64,000 bases of DNA. Source: Parvibaculum sp. (lineage in GTDB: Bacteria; Pseudomonadota; Alphaproteobacteria; Parvibaculales; Parvibaculaceae). Each line of letters opens with the position of its first letter. Position 1 is the stretch's first letter. A program made the position numbers and the translations under genes. Under the pieces are notes generated by a model, which saw only the letters and a list, made by a program, of their open reading frames with translations, was not told the DNA's origin and ran no database searches. Location of the stretch: contig JAUSLL010000057.1 of assembly GCA_030649335.1 (NCBI GenBank), positions 1-64,000 on the forward strand, read 5' to 3'. Below, piece after piece: positions 25,942-35,369 of the stretch.

Positions 25942-27177
25942 ATGGACCTGTCACTGAGTGCCGCCGACACGAAATTCCGCGACGAGGTGCGCCGCTTTCT
26001 CGACGAGAAACTCACAGCCGACCTGCGCGCCACGAGCGAATTGATGACCAGCGTTTACGCCGACTACGACACGACCATGAAATGGCATAAGGCGCTCTAT
26101 GAAAAAGGCTGGGTCGCCCCTGCCTGGCCGAAGGAATATGGCGGCTGCGACTGGAGTGTGGCGCAGCATTATATTTTCTCCAGCGAACTTTCATCCGCCG
26201 GTGCGCCGTCGCTCTCGCCCATGGGACTTGGCATGTGCGGGCCGGTGCTGATCGGCTACGGGACGCCGGAGCAGAAGGCGCATTATCTGCCGCGCATGCT
26301 CGACGGCTCGGATTTCTGGTGTCAGGGCTATTCCGAACCCGGCTCGGGGTCGGACCTCGCCTCGTTGCAGATGAGCGCCGTGGATATGGGCGACCATTTT
26401 CTCTGCAACGGACAGAAAATCTGGACGACACATGCCAATTACGCCAACTGGATTTTCAATCTGGTGCGGACCTCGAAGGAAGACATTCCCCAGCGCGGCA
26501 TCACATTCCTGCTGATCGACATGAACACACCCGGTGTGAAGGTCGAACCGCTGATCATGCTGTCGGGCGAACACATTCAGAACCAGATTTTCTTCACCGA
26601 TGTGAAAGTGCCCAAAGCCAATGTGGTGGGCAAGGTCGGCGAAGGCTGGACGGTGGCGAAATATCTCATGCAATTCGAGCGCGGCGGCCATGCCTATGCG
26701 CCCGGCCTGACGACACGGCTCAACCGCATCCGCAAAATCGCAAGCACGGAAATGCTGGGCGACGGCGGGCGGCTGATTGATGATGCGGAATTTGCGGCGA
26801 AGATTGCCGAAGCCAATGTGCAAATCTCGGCGCTGGAATTTACCGAGCATCGCATCATGTCGGCGCTGAGCCACGGGGACGCACCGGGCGCAGAAAGCTC
26901 CTTGCTCAAAACACGCGGCACGGAAATATCGCAGCGACTGACGGAACTCGGCATCGAAGCCGTCGGCGCTTATGCCGCGCCGTTTCAACCGCATGCGACA
27001 CGGCCCGGCGGACCGGTGCCGAATGTGCCCAAGCCCACGGGCAATGAAACGCCGGTGGGACCGAAACATGCGCTGCCGGTGCTGGCGAAATATCTCAACG
27101 ACCGCGCGGGCTCGATATATGCGGGCACGAATGAAGTGCAGCGGAACATCATGGCGAAGGCTGTGCTGGGGCTTTAG
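25942..27177 (+). CDS. Acyl-CoA dehydrogenase family protein
   Basis: A 411-residue FAD-dependent acyl-CoA dehydrogenase. The N-terminal helical domain opens MDLSLSAADTKFRDEVRRFL. The middle domain contains QGYSEPGSGSDLASL and GQKIWTTHANYANW. The C-terminal helix bundle ends GSIYAGTNEVQRNIMAKAVLGL, with the family GTNE signature. The Pro-rich insert before that (about 355-385) is typical of the larger PimC-like branch that works on branched or aromatic acyl-CoAs, sometimes as heteromers. GGGAG precedes the ATG. No partner subunit is adjacent. Confidence 0.88.
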   Translation: MDLSLSAADTKFRDEVRRFLDEKLTADLRATSELMTSVYADYDTTMKWHKALYEKGWVAPAWPKEYGGCDWSVAQHYIFSSELSSAGAPSLSPMGLGMCGPVLIGYGTPEQKAHYLPRMLDGSDFWCQGYSEPGSGSDLASLQMSAVDMGDHFLCNGQKIWTTHANYANWIFNLVRTSKEDIPQRGITFLLIDMNTPGVKVEPLIMLSGEHIQNQIFFTDVKVPKANVVGKVGEGWTVAKYLMQFERGGHAYAPGLTTRLNRIRKIASTEMLGDGGRLIDDAEFAAKIAEANVQISALEFTEHRIMSALSHGDAPGAESSLLKTRGTEISQRLTELGIEAVGAYAAPFQPHATRPGGPVPNVPKPTGNETPVGPKHALPVLAKYLNDRAGSIYAGTNEVQRNIMAKAVLGL

Positions 27178-27201
27178 AGGAATTTAAAGAAGGATCGTCA
27201 T

Positions 27202-27327
27202 GGCCTTATTAGCCCTCTACCTCTGGGAGAGGGTTGGGTGAGGGTCTTTCTTCCGGCGGCCCCACTAATGCAAACAACAAAGTCCCTCACCCTCCGCTCA
27301 CTCCCAACGGGAGAGGGCATAAGGGCC
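27202..27327. repeat. Imperfect long inverted repeat element
   Basis: A left arm (27202-27246, containing GGGAGAGGGTTGGGTGAGGG) and a right arm (27282-27327, containing CCCTCACCCTCC and GGGAGAGGGC) are imperfect reverse complements around a 35-base centre. Each arm also has internal GAGAGGG/CCCTCT complementarity. This is the style of the dispersed CCCTCTCCC/GGGAGAGGG intergenic elements of alphaproteobacteria. It sits between the acyl-CoA dehydrogenase and nitroreductase genes. Confidence 0.7.
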
Positions 27328-27390
27328 TTTGCACACCACACCACGCCCTGCTACCAATCGCGCATTGAAATTTCCCGACCGGAGTTCCCG

Positions 27391-28059
27391 ATGCAGTTCG
27401 ACCAGCTTCTCCATGCCCGCAAATCCGTGCGCGTGTTCAAACCCGATCCCGTACCGCTCGCGCTCGTGGAAGAATTGCTGACACTCGCCAGCCGTGCGCC
27501 GTCCGGCACCAATATTCAGCCGTGGAAAGTGCATGTGGTGGCAGGCGAAGTCCGCGCGCGGCTGGAAGCCGAAGTGCTGGCCCATCGCGAGACGAACCCT
27601 GCCGACGCGGCGGCGGAGTTTCCGCGCATGTCGAAGCGCAAGGAGCCTTACACAACGCGGATGCGGACGCTGGGCAAGGAAATGTATTCGCTGCTGGAAA
27701 TTCCCAAAGGCGATCAGGCCGCGAACTGGGCGCAATGGGGCCGCAACTATAAATTCTTCGATGCGCCGGTCGGGCTGATCTTCACCATCGACAAAGACCT
27801 CGACGCGATGAGCTTTCTCGATATCGGCATGTTCATGCAGACCTTCATGCTGGCCGCCAAGACACGCGGGCTGGACACATGCGCCCAAGGCGCGTGGAAT
27901 AATTTCTGGTCGGTGACGCGGCGCGTGCTCGATGTGTCGGAGGATGAATATATCATCGTCGGCATGTCACTCGGCTATGCGGACGAGACAGCGGCGGTGA
28001 ATACACTGGTCGCCGAACGTGAACCTGTGTCGAGCTTTGCAACGTTTCACGGGTTTTAA
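27391..28059 (+). CDS. Nitroreductase family protein
   Basis: A 222-residue FMN-dependent nitroreductase-fold protein. It opens MQFDQLLHARKSVRVFKPDP, the canonical R-R/K-S-x-R-x-F phosphate-binding start, followed by LASRAPSGTNIQPWKVHVV. The C-terminal half has GLDTCAQGAWNNF and YIIVGMSLGYADETAAVNTL, as in the NfnB/PnbA-like branch. It probably reduces quinones, nitro or unsaturated compounds with NAD(P)H. GGAG seven bases before the ATG at 27391 decides the start. A repeat element separates it from the acyl-CoA dehydrogenase. Confidence 0.87.
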   Translation: MQFDQLLHARKSVRVFKPDPVPLALVEELLTLASRAPSGTNIQPWKVHVVAGEVRARLEAEVLAHRETNPADAAAEFPRMSKRKEPYTTRMRTLGKEMYSLLEIPKGDQAANWAQWGRNYKFFDAPVGLIFTIDKDLDAMSFLDIGMFMQTFMLAAKTRGLDTCAQGAWNNFWSVTRRVLDVSEDEYIIVGMSLGYADETAAVNTLVAEREPVSSFATFHGF

Positions 28060-28062
28060 AAT

Positions 28063-28383
28063 TTAAGGGTGTGGCGCGAAGGGGCTTTTGGGTCCCGGTG
28101 GCTTGAAGCCCTGAAGCACCGTCTCATTGAGCTGTGATTCCATGGACGGCGCTGTGGCACCCGGCACTTCCACACCCATGACAAAGACCGCAGGACCAGA
28201 AGGCCCGACAAACAGCGGCACGGGGTCGGCCATGCCGCCTGCGATACCGGCTGTTGTCACAGTGCCGCCGACATCAATGAGTGTTGACCCTGCCGCAGCG
28301 GCGGCCTCATCGGCGCGTACGGCAAACGGTGCCAGTGACGCGAGCGCGAGAACAACAGTGAAAATGCGGGTTTTGCGGGTCAT
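28063..28383 (-). CDS. Small secreted protein of unknown function
   Basis: A 106-residue protein with a clear signal peptide (MTRKTRIFTVVLALASLAPFAVRADE). The mature part is rich in Gly, Ala, Pro and Val, with no cysteine and no recognised domain, and ends in a Pro/Lys-rich tail. The ATG at 28383 is chosen over the adjacent upstream GTG. It ends three bases from the convergent nitroreductase stop. It is a real gene by its signal peptide, but its role cannot be stated. Confidence 0.6.
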   Translation of the reverse strand: MTRKTRIFTVVLALASLAPFAVRADEAAAAAGSTLIDVGGTVTTAGIAGGMADPVPLFVGPSGPAVFVMGVEVPGATAPSMESQLNETVLQGFKPPGPKSPFAPHP

Positions 28384-28513
28384 CACAGAAATATAGACCT
28401 CGCGCGAGACCGTTCAAGACACAGGCCCCGCATGTTCAGCCCTGTGCCTTGCCAAATGATCGCGCGGGCTTACTCTGCTGCCAAACAAATCAAGCAACGA
28501 CGAGGGACATAAC

Positions 28514-28927
28514 ATGGCTGAATATCCACGCCCCCTCCCCGTGCCGACACCCGAGACACAAGTGTTTTGGGATGGTTGCGCCAGCGGAGAACTGCGCCTG
28601 CAGAAATGCGATGCCTGCGCGCATACCTATTTTCCGCCGCGCGCATTTTGCCCCGCCTGTTCGGGCCGCAAGGTGACGACGTTCAAAGCGTCCGGCAAGG
28701 CGACGCTTTATTCCTATGTCATCAACCACCGCCCGCGCCCTGACTTCGGCACCGAGCCGCATTCCATCGCCGTGGTGACGCTGGCTGAAGGCCCGCGCAT
28801 GATGACCAATATCATCGACTGCCCGCAGACGCCCGAGGCGCTGCAACTCGACATGGCGCTGGAAGTGACTTTCGAGAAAGCCAGCGAGACGATCAGCCTG
28901 CCCAAATTCCGTCCGGCCAAAGGATAA
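28514..28927 (+). CDS. DUF35 zinc-ribbon/OB-fold protein (thiolase partner)
   Basis: A 137-residue protein. An N-terminal rubredoxin-like zinc ribbon (CDACAHTYFPPRAFCPAC) is followed by an OB-fold (KATLYSYVINHRP to LAEGPRMMTNIID). DUF35 proteins accompany SCP-x/ChsH-type thiolases and hydratases and bind the CoA part of the substrate. The adjacent thiolase starts only four bases after its stop, which strongly supports a complex between the two. Confidence 0.87.
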   Translation: MAEYPRPLPVPTPETQVFWDGCASGELRLQKCDACAHTYFPPRAFCPACSGRKVTTFKASGKATLYSYVINHRPRPDFGTEPHSIAVVTLAEGPRMMTNIIDCPQTPEALQLDMALEVTFEKASETISLPKFRPAKG

Positions 28928-28931
28928 TCCC

Positions 28932-30074
28932 ATGAAACAGAAATCAGTGGCCGTTGTCGGTGCAGCCGAGACAACAAACATGGGCAAGATCCCGGATCAA
29001 TCCGTGATCGGACTACATGCGGACGCGGCGCTGAACGCCATGCGCGACGCGGGCCTGACGGCGAAAGACATTGACGGCGTGGCGACTGCGGGCGAAAGCC
29101 CTGTGGAGCTGGCTCATTATCTCGGCATCACACCGACATGGGCCGATGGCACCAGCGTCGGCGGGTGCTCCTTCATGCTGCATGTCCGCCATGCGGCAGC
29201 CGCCATCAACGAGGGCCTGTGCAACACGGTGCTGATCACCCACGCCGAAAGCGGACGCTCGCGCGTCGGCGCCCGCAAATTCGGGCGTGATCCGGCAAGC
29301 CAGATGGGCCAGTTTGAAGTGCCCTTCGGTGTCACTTCGCCGCCCACCATGTTCACCATCCCCGTGCTGCGCTACATGAAGGAAATGGGCGTGACGGAGG
29401 AAGACCTTGCGATGGTCGCAGTCATCCAGCGCGAATGGGCGGCAAAGAACCCGCGTGCCTCGTTCAAAGACCCGATCACGGTGGACGATGTGCTGAACTC
29501 GTCGATGATCGCCTGGCCCTTCCGCAAACTCATGTGCTGCCTCGTCACCGACGGCGGCGGCGCGCTGATCCTGACGAGCGCCGAACGCGCGAAAGACTTT
29601 CCGCAGAAGCCAGTTTACATCCTCGGCACAGGCGAAAGCGTTGAGACGCCGATGGTGAGCCAGATGGAAGATTTCACAACATCGAAAGCCTTCCGCGTGT
29701 CCGGCAAGAAAGCCTTTGAAGAAGCGGGCATCAAACACGATGACGTTGACCATCTGATGATCTATGACGCCTTCGCGCATCTGCCGCTGTTCGGGCTCGA
29801 AGATCTGGGCTTTGTGAAACGCGGCGAGGCGGCTGCCTTCATCCGCGAACGCAATACGGCCATCGGCGGCAAGTTGCCCCTGAACACCAATGGCGGCGGG
29901 CTGTCCTATATGCATTCGGGCATGTATGGCATGTATGCGCTGCAGGAAAGCATCCGCCAGATGCGCGGCATTGCACCGGCACAGGTGCCCGGCGCGAAAA
30001 TCTCCATCGCGCATGGTGTCGGCGGCATGTTCGCGGCATCCGGCACGATTATCTTTTCGAACGAGAAGCCGTAA
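28932..30074 (+). CDS. SCP-x-type thiolase family protein
   Basis: A 380-residue thiolase-fold protein of the sterol-carrier-protein-x/acetyl-CoA acetyltransferase branch. The likely nucleophile is Cys79 in SVGGCSFML. The C-terminal half has NTNGGGLSYMHSGMYGMYAL and the SIAHGVGGMFAASGTI loop. Such enzymes perform thiolytic or retro-aldol-like side-chain cleavage together with a DUF35 partner, which lies directly upstream. Together with the nearby acyl-CoA dehydrogenase and nitroreductase it suggests degradation of a branched or cyclic acid. Confidence 0.87.
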   Translation: MKQKSVAVVGAAETTNMGKIPDQSVIGLHADAALNAMRDAGLTAKDIDGVATAGESPVELAHYLGITPTWADGTSVGGCSFMLHVRHAAAAINEGLCNTVLITHAESGRSRVGARKFGRDPASQMGQFEVPFGVTSPPTMFTIPVLRYMKEMGVTEEDLAMVAVIQREWAAKNPRASFKDPITVDDVLNSSMIAWPFRKLMCCLVTDGGGALILTSAERAKDFPQKPVYILGTGESVETPMVSQMEDFTTSKAFRVSGKKAFEEAGIKHDDVDHLMIYDAFAHLPLFGLEDLGFVKRGEAAAFIRERNTAIGGKLPLNTNGGGLSYMHSGMYGMYALQESIRQMRGIAPAQVPGAKISIAHGVGGMFAASGTIIFSNEKP

Positions 30075-30094
30075 CCAAAAAGAAGAGGCCGAAA

Positions 30095-30781
30095 ATGAAC
30101 CTTGCCAAGCCCCGCATCGACATCGGCCTCTTCACCAACAATCACGAACCGATGCTCGCCTTCTATCAAAACGAGGTGGGCCTTCCCTTCGATCACGCGC
30201 TGCCGCTCGGCAAGGGGCAGATGCAGCATCGCCATGATCTTGCGGGATCGGTGCTGAAGATCAACGCAAGCCGCACACCCTTCGAGGAGACGCCCGCCAC
30301 CGGCTACCGCGAAATCCTGATCGCGCGTGACGGGCTGCTCGGGCCGAAGTCGATGCAGGACCCAGACGGCAATAAAGTGACACTGGTGCCGCGCGGATTG
30401 TTCGGCATTGAGCAGATCGGCATCCGGCTGAAAGTGCGCGACGTCAATGCGCACCGGCGTTTCTATGCGCTGAGCCTCGGCCTGCCCGATGTACCCGAGG
30501 AAGGCGGCGACAGTTTTTATTGCGGTGAGAGCGTCATCATGGTCGAGCATGGCGGCGATGCGCCCGACGATGCATCGCTGAACGGCACAGGTCTGCGCTA
30601 CATCACGGTGCAGGTGTTTGATTCAGATATGGAATACGAGGGCATTTTGAAGCGCGGGGGCGGCGAAGGCTATCCGCCGCGCACATTGGGCGAGGTTGCC
30701 CGCTTCGGCTTTGTCCGCGACCCGGACGGCAACTGGATTGAAATATCGCAGCGGTTCTCGCTGGTCGGCAAACCGAAATAG
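30095..30781 (+). CDS. VOC (glyoxalase/extradiol dioxygenase fold) protein
   Basis: A 228-residue protein with two vicinal-oxygen-chelate modules: residues 1-110 (IDIGLFTNNHEPMLAFYQNEVGLPF to MQDPDGNKVTLV) and 111-228 (IGIRLKVRDVNAHRRFYALSLGLP to VRDPDGNWIEISQ). The D-P-D-G-N loop occurs in both halves. VOC members include isomerases, lyases and dioxygenases; no specific one is indicated. It follows the thiolase gene by 20 bases and is probably in its operon. Confidence 0.8.
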   Translation: MNLAKPRIDIGLFTNNHEPMLAFYQNEVGLPFDHALPLGKGQMQHRHDLAGSVLKINASRTPFEETPATGYREILIARDGLLGPKSMQDPDGNKVTLVPRGLFGIEQIGIRLKVRDVNAHRRFYALSLGLPDVPEEGGDSFYCGESVIMVEHGGDAPDDASLNGTGLRYITVQVFDSDMEYEGILKRGGGEGYPPRTLGEVARFGFVRDPDGNWIEISQRFSLVGKPK

Positions 30782-30808
30782 GTTCACCGACCAGCGATCA
30801 CAACACTG

Positions 30809-32206
30809 TCAGCGCGTCGTGATACGACGGCGCAATTCGTCCGGTACAAACATTGAGTCTCTCAACTCATCGGCATTGAAGTTGATACCAACTTCCTCGT
30901 TCTTGAGGTTCTGCACGACATAGCGGCCTTCCACGAGATCATAGACCACGTCGGACGCGTTGAAGCAGGTCGGTACGTCATAATAAGTGATGATCTGGGC
31001 TTCCTGCACACGCCACAAGCCGCCGCGCGCATCATAAAGCTCACCACCCACCATATTGCCGCCATCCTCATCGAAATAGGCAACACGACGGCTGTAGACA
31101 TGACGTTCGGTCGGCTTCAGCACAGCTTCAACCGACCAGACGCGGTGTTTTTCATAGCGCACCAGATCCTGATTGATATGGCCGGGCTGGATGATGTCTT
31201 TATATTTGAGCGTGGGCGACGAAAGCTTGTAGGAATTATACGCGACAAGACGTTCTTCCTTGCCGAGCACGGTCCAGTTGTAATGATCCAGAGGTCCGCT
31301 GAAGACGTCGAAACTATCGGCGGTGGACATGGCGTCTGAATAAATCTGCGGATTGTCGTAATTGACCGCGCTGGTGCGCTGCACGCGTGGCGCAGAAGTC
31401 GCATTGCCGGTCGTGTATTGCCACGAACGCCGCTCACCTAGTTTCGGATCAACGGTTTCGTGCACCAACAACAACTGGCCAGCACGACGCGCAGGCGCGA
31501 GCGTTTCCTGAATGTAGCGCACCGACACATTCTCGAGCGCCTTGAACGACCTGTTGTCGGGTGAGGCATAATCGAAAATGGCCTCGTCCTTGACGATGAC
31601 CGGCGTGAACGAGCCCGTGCGCGTCGGGGCGGCAGACGCAAAGGTGCGCGCCATCTTGTAACCGCGATAACGCAGATTATGGTTCCAGGCGATTTCATAG
31701 GCGTCAAACGGCAGCGGATAGGGAATACCCATCAGGATGCCGGAAAGACTGTCGCCACCACCGCCGAGCGCAGCGGTCTTGGCGTTTTCCTTAGTCGCAT
31801 CGTAAACAGCCTGCGGCAAGGCGCAGGTGCGGCGCGACTGATAGACATTGAGCTTATAATCGGGATAGGCCGCCATCATGGCTTTCTGGCCCGGTGTCAG
31901 CAGGTCGCCATGTTGGGCAGCATTGCCTTTGTTCACGGTGTAAAGCACAGGATCGGAGGCGAAGGGGTCCGGATAATAGCCGTCGCCCTTGAAGCCGATA
32001 CCGTCCGGTGCCGACGTCAAACCGCCGGTCCATGCCGGAATTGAGCCGTCGGCGTTACCCGCCTTTTCCGCGCCCATTGGCGTTAAATCCTGCCCCAAAC
32101 GCGCAATTTGCGCCTCCGGCACCCCCGCCCATGCCGCCGTCAGGCCAGCAATGGACGCAAACACTCCCCCTGCCGCAACCGCGACAATCAACCTCGAAAC
32201 ACGCAC
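30809..32206 (-). CDS. DUF1329 periplasmic/outer-membrane-associated protein
   Basis: A 465-residue exported protein. GTG at 32206 has GGAG six bases upstream and begins a signal peptide (VSRLIVAVAAGGVFASIAGLTAAWA). The mature protein has DUF1329 landmarks: IPAWTGGL near the start, YPDYKLNVYQSRRTCALP, and DVPTCFNASDVVYDLVEGRYVVQ near the end. DUF1329 resembles LolB/LolA-like lipid-binding folds and is frequently found with RND exporters and outer-membrane barrels. It is divergent from the COG1033 RND gene, sharing a 147-base promoter region. Confidence 0.85.
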   Translation of the reverse strand: MRVSRLIVAVAAGGVFASIAGLTAAWAGVPEAQIARLGQDLTPMGAEKAGNADGSIPAWTGGLTSAPDGIGFKGDGYYPDPFASDPVLYTVNKGNAAQHGDLLTPGQKAMMAAYPDYKLNVYQSRRTCALPQAVYDATKENAKTAALGGGGDSLSGILMGIPYPLPFDAYEIAWNHNLRYRGYKMARTFASAAPTRTGSFTPVIVKDEAIFDYASPDNRSFKALENVSVRYIQETLAPARRAGQLLLVHETVDPKLGERRSWQYTTGNATSAPRVQRTSAVNYDNPQIYSDAMSTADSFDVFSGPLDHYNWTVLGKEERLVAYNSYKLSSPTLKYKDIIQPGHINQDLVRYEKHRVWSVEAVLKPTERHVYSRRVAYFDEDGGNMVGGELYDARGGLWRVQEAQIITYYDVPTCFNASDVVYDLVEGRYVVQNLKNEEVGINFNADELRDSMFVPDELRRRITTR

Positions 32207-32353
32207 CCGAGCTCCCCCCAAACAAAATTGATTAACTCCCTTTACTAAGTCTGGCCCATCCTTCCGCAAAGGGCTAGCCTTTGTGAAAATAAAACAGGGG
32301 TCTGGAAAACGTAACGTTTGCAGACCGGGGGACCTGATCCGGGGGGATGTTGC

Positions 32354-34693
32354 GTGCGGGCCGTTGAATTTATTGTCTTCAAGGCAAGACTGCTGATCCT
32401 TGTCTTGCTGGCCGCCTTTACGGCGGTGATGGGCTATTACGCCCTCCAGCTCAAGATGGAAGCCGGCTTTTTAAAGCAGGTGCCCACCAACCATGAATAT
32501 GTCCAGACCTTCCTGAAATATCAGGACGAGGTGCCCGGCGCGAACCTGATCCTGGTCGCGGTGAAAGCCCGCGACGGCACGATCTGGAACCCCGCCTTCC
32601 TCAAGCGTCTGAGCGAAGTGGCCGAAGAAGTGACATTTCTTCCCGGCGTGCGCCGCACGACTGTGCACTCGCTCTGGTCCACCACCACACGCGTGACGGA
32701 AAACACCGAGGAAGGCATCAACTCCTATCCCGTGGTGCCGCGCAATGTGACGGCCAATTCGCTGACGCAGGAAGACGCGGACGTGATCCGCGACCGTGCG
32801 CTCAACGGCGGCCACAAGGGCTATCTTATTTCCAACGACCAGACGGCGGCACTGATCATCGCCGAGTTGCAGGAAATCGACCCTGTGTCGCGCGAAAAGC
32901 TCGATTATCTCGATCTTGCCGCGCGGCTGGAAAAACAGGTCCGCGAAAAATTTGAAGACGACAAGACGCAAATCGAAATCGTCGGCTTTGCAAAATTCAT
33001 CGGCGATATTGCTGACGGCGCAAGCTCGGTCTTTATTTTCTTCGTGCTGGCCTTCGTGCTGACGACCCTTGCGGTCTATGTCTTTGTCCGCTCGGTGCAG
33101 TTGACGTTCCTTGCTGTCTTCTGCTCGCTCGTTTCCGTCGTCTGGCAATTCGGCCTGCTACATCTGATGGACCGCAGCCTTGATCCGCTGGCTGTCCTCG
33201 TGCCTTTCCTCGTCTATGCCATAGGCGTGAGCCACGGTGTGCAGCAGATCAACATGATCGCCACAGGCGTGAGCGGCGGACAGACACATTATGAAGCGGC
33301 ACGCTCGACCTTCAGCCGCTTGCTGTTGCCGGGTTCGCTCGCGCTCATCACCGATCTTGTGGGCTTTGCGACGCTCTATCTCATTCCGATTGAAGTCATT
33401 CAGGACCTCGCCATCATGGCGTCGCTCGGCGTGGCACTGAAGATTGTCACCAATCTCATCATGCTGCCGCTGATCGCCTCTTATCTGCGTTTCGATCCGG
33501 GCTTTTCTGCACGCTATCTCAACTGGAAGCGGACACCGGAAAGCGTCATGCGTTTTGTCGGCCGCGTCGCGCGGCCGCGCAATGCGAGCATCGTGCTCAT
33601 CATATTCGTCTGCCTGCTGGGCCTTGCCGCACAGGAAACCCGCCAGCGCCATATCGGTGATCTGACACCTGGCTTTTCCGAACTCTGGCCGGATGCACGC
33701 TACAACACCGACATTGCCGACATTGTGGAACGCTTCTCCATCTCGGCCGACGCGCTGATCGTCGTCGTTGAAACACCGCCGGACGCCTGCATCGATTATA
33801 AAACGATGCTGCTTGTTGATCGCTTCTCCTGGGCAATGCGCAATGTGGACGGCGTGAACTCGGTGCGCTCGCTGCCCAAATCAGTGCGCGACACCGCCGC
33901 CATTTGGCGCGAGGGCAATCTCAAATGGGTGGGCCTGCCGCATTCGCAGACCGAACTCATCCAGATGACCTCGCCTTTCGATCCAAGCTCGGGCCTGCTG
34001 AACGAGACCTGTACGGTGCTCCCTGTTGTCATCTATATGAACGACCACAAGGCCGCTTCCATTGAGACAGTGATTGCGGCGGTGAAAGAATTTGCCGCCA
34101 CCGATCCGCAGGCGGTTGCCCGCGACGATGTCAATTTCCGTCTCGCCATGGGCGGTATCGGCATTATGGCCGCGACCAATGATGTGATCGAAGCCAATGA
34201 ACTACCGATGTTGTTCTGGGTTTATTTCGCGATCATCGTGCTGGTCTGGCTCGCCTATCGTGACTGGCGCGCCATCGTCTGCTGCTGCATGCCGCTGCTG
34301 CTGGCGACCTTCCTCGGCTATTGGTTCATGACCGCGCTCGAAATCGGCCTCAAGGTCTCCACCCTGCCCGTGCTGGTGCTCGCCACCGGCATCGGCGTCG
34401 ATTATGCCTTCTATATCTACAGCCGCTTGCAGGTGCTTCTGGATGAAGGCATGGCGATGGCGGATGCCTATGTGCTGGCCTTGCAGCAAATCGGTGTGGC
34501 GGTTGTCTTCACCGGTCTCACCCTGTCGGTCGGCGTCTCGTCCTGGGCCTTCTCCGGCCTCAAGCTGCAGGCAGATATGGGGCTGCTGCTGTCTTTCATG
34601 TTCCTCGTCAACATGATCGCGGCCATTGTCTTCCTGCCCGCCTTTGCGGTCATTCTTGATCGAATATTTCCGCGTAAGGCTTCCATCGGCTAG
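32354..34693 (+). CDS. COG1033-type RND/MMPL lipid or hydrophobe exporter
   Basis: A 779-residue RND-superfamily protein with two repeats of one helix plus a periplasmic loop plus five helices. Features include AVEFIVFKARLLILVLLAAF at the start, VPFLVYAIGVSHGVQQINM in repeat one and TGIGVDYAFYIYSRLQ in repeat two, where the acidic residue likely carries the proton relay. This short RND type (sterol-sensing-domain-like, as in HpnN/MmpL) moves lipids or hydrophobic compounds. GTG at 32354 after GGGGGGA is chosen; the upstream TTG is weaker. It is divergent from DUF1329. Confidence 0.87.
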   Translation: MRAVEFIVFKARLLILVLLAAFTAVMGYYALQLKMEAGFLKQVPTNHEYVQTFLKYQDEVPGANLILVAVKARDGTIWNPAFLKRLSEVAEEVTFLPGVRRTTVHSLWSTTTRVTENTEEGINSYPVVPRNVTANSLTQEDADVIRDRALNGGHKGYLISNDQTAALIIAELQEIDPVSREKLDYLDLAARLEKQVREKFEDDKTQIEIVGFAKFIGDIADGASSVFIFFVLAFVLTTLAVYVFVRSVQLTFLAVFCSLVSVVWQFGLLHLMDRSLDPLAVLVPFLVYAIGVSHGVQQINMIATGVSGGQTHYEAARSTFSRLLLPGSLALITDLVGFATLYLIPIEVIQDLAIMASLGVALKIVTNLIMLPLIASYLRFDPGFSARYLNWKRTPESVMRFVGRVARPRNASIVLIIFVCLLGLAAQETRQRHIGDLTPGFSELWPDARYNTDIADIVERFSISADALIVVVETPPDACIDYKTMLLVDRFSWAMRNVDGVNSVRSLPKSVRDTAAIWREGNLKWVGLPHSQTELIQMTSPFDPSSGLLNETCTVLPVVIYMNDHKAASIETVIAAVKEFAATDPQAVARDDVNFRLAMGGIGIMAATNDVIEANELPMLFWVYFAIIVLVWLAYRDWRAIVCCCMPLLLATFLGYWFMTALEIGLKVSTLPVLVLATGIGVDYAFYIYSRLQVLLDEGMAMADAYVLALQQIGVAVVFTGLTLSVGVSSWAFSGLKLQADMGLLLSFMFLVNMIAAIVFLPAFAVILDRIFPRKASIG

Positions 34694-34752
34694 ACTGAGT
34701 TCCCATATGGCATTCAGAAAAAACTGAATCCAACGCCCTAGGGGGACACGTC

Positions 34753-35361
34753 ATGCTCAAGGTCTATCACGCACCCAACACACGCTCGCTCCGTGTTCTC
34801 TGGCTGCTGGAGGAACTGGGCGCGTCTTATGAACGCGCAACGGTAGAATTCACGCCTGCCTATCTGCAATCGCCGGAACATCTGGCGCTGCATCCGCTGG
34901 GCAAACTGCCGGCGGTGGATGATGACGGGCTGATCCTGAACGAGTCCGGCGCCATTGTTCAATATATCCTCGCCAAACACGCAGGCAGCCATTTGGAGCC
35001 GAAGCTCGGCACGCCCGTCTATGGCAAATACCTGCAATGGCTGCATTTTGCCGAAGCGACAGTTATGCCGCCCGTATCGCAGGTCGTGCAGCACTCGTTC
35101 CTCAAGCCCAAGGAAGAACGCATTCCGGCTGTGGTGGACGACGCCAAGGCAACGCTCGCAAAACTGTTTGCCCTGATGGAGCGCGAATTGAAGGGCAAGA
35201 CCTTCATCTGCGGTGATGACTTCACCGCCGCCGACATCATGCTGGGTTACGATCTCAACCTGTGCAAACTGATCCAGATTTCCTTTGCGGATTATCCCAA
35301 CGTCACGGCTTACTTCGACTGCCTGACAGAACGCCCCGCCTTTAAAAAAGCCGTGGGCTGA
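34753..35361 (+). CDS. Glutathione S-transferase
   Basis: A 202-residue GST. The thioredoxin-like N-domain includes YHAPNTRSLRVLWLLEELG, KLPAVDDDG and the glutathione-binding NESGAIVQYI. The helical C-domain has FICGDDFTAADIMLGYDL, the conserved N-capping box of GSTs. Tyr5 or Ser12 is the probable catalytic residue. It may conjugate or isomerise a hydrophobic substrate. The TauD-family dioxygenase starts eight bases after its stop, so they are likely cotranscribed. Confidence 0.88.
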   Translation: MLKVYHAPNTRSLRVLWLLEELGASYERATVEFTPAYLQSPEHLALHPLGKLPAVDDDGLILNESGAIVQYILAKHAGSHLEPKLGTPVYGKYLQWLHFAEATVMPPVSQVVQHSFLKPKEERIPAVVDDAKATLAKLFALMERELKGKTFICGDDFTAADIMLGYDLNLCKLIQISFADYPNVTAYFDCLTERPAFKKAVG

Positions 35362-35369
35362 GAAACACC

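Noticed and set aside
29013-30014. A 333-codon frame antisense to the thiolase gene
   Set aside because: Composition and position mark it as a shadow of the thiolase.
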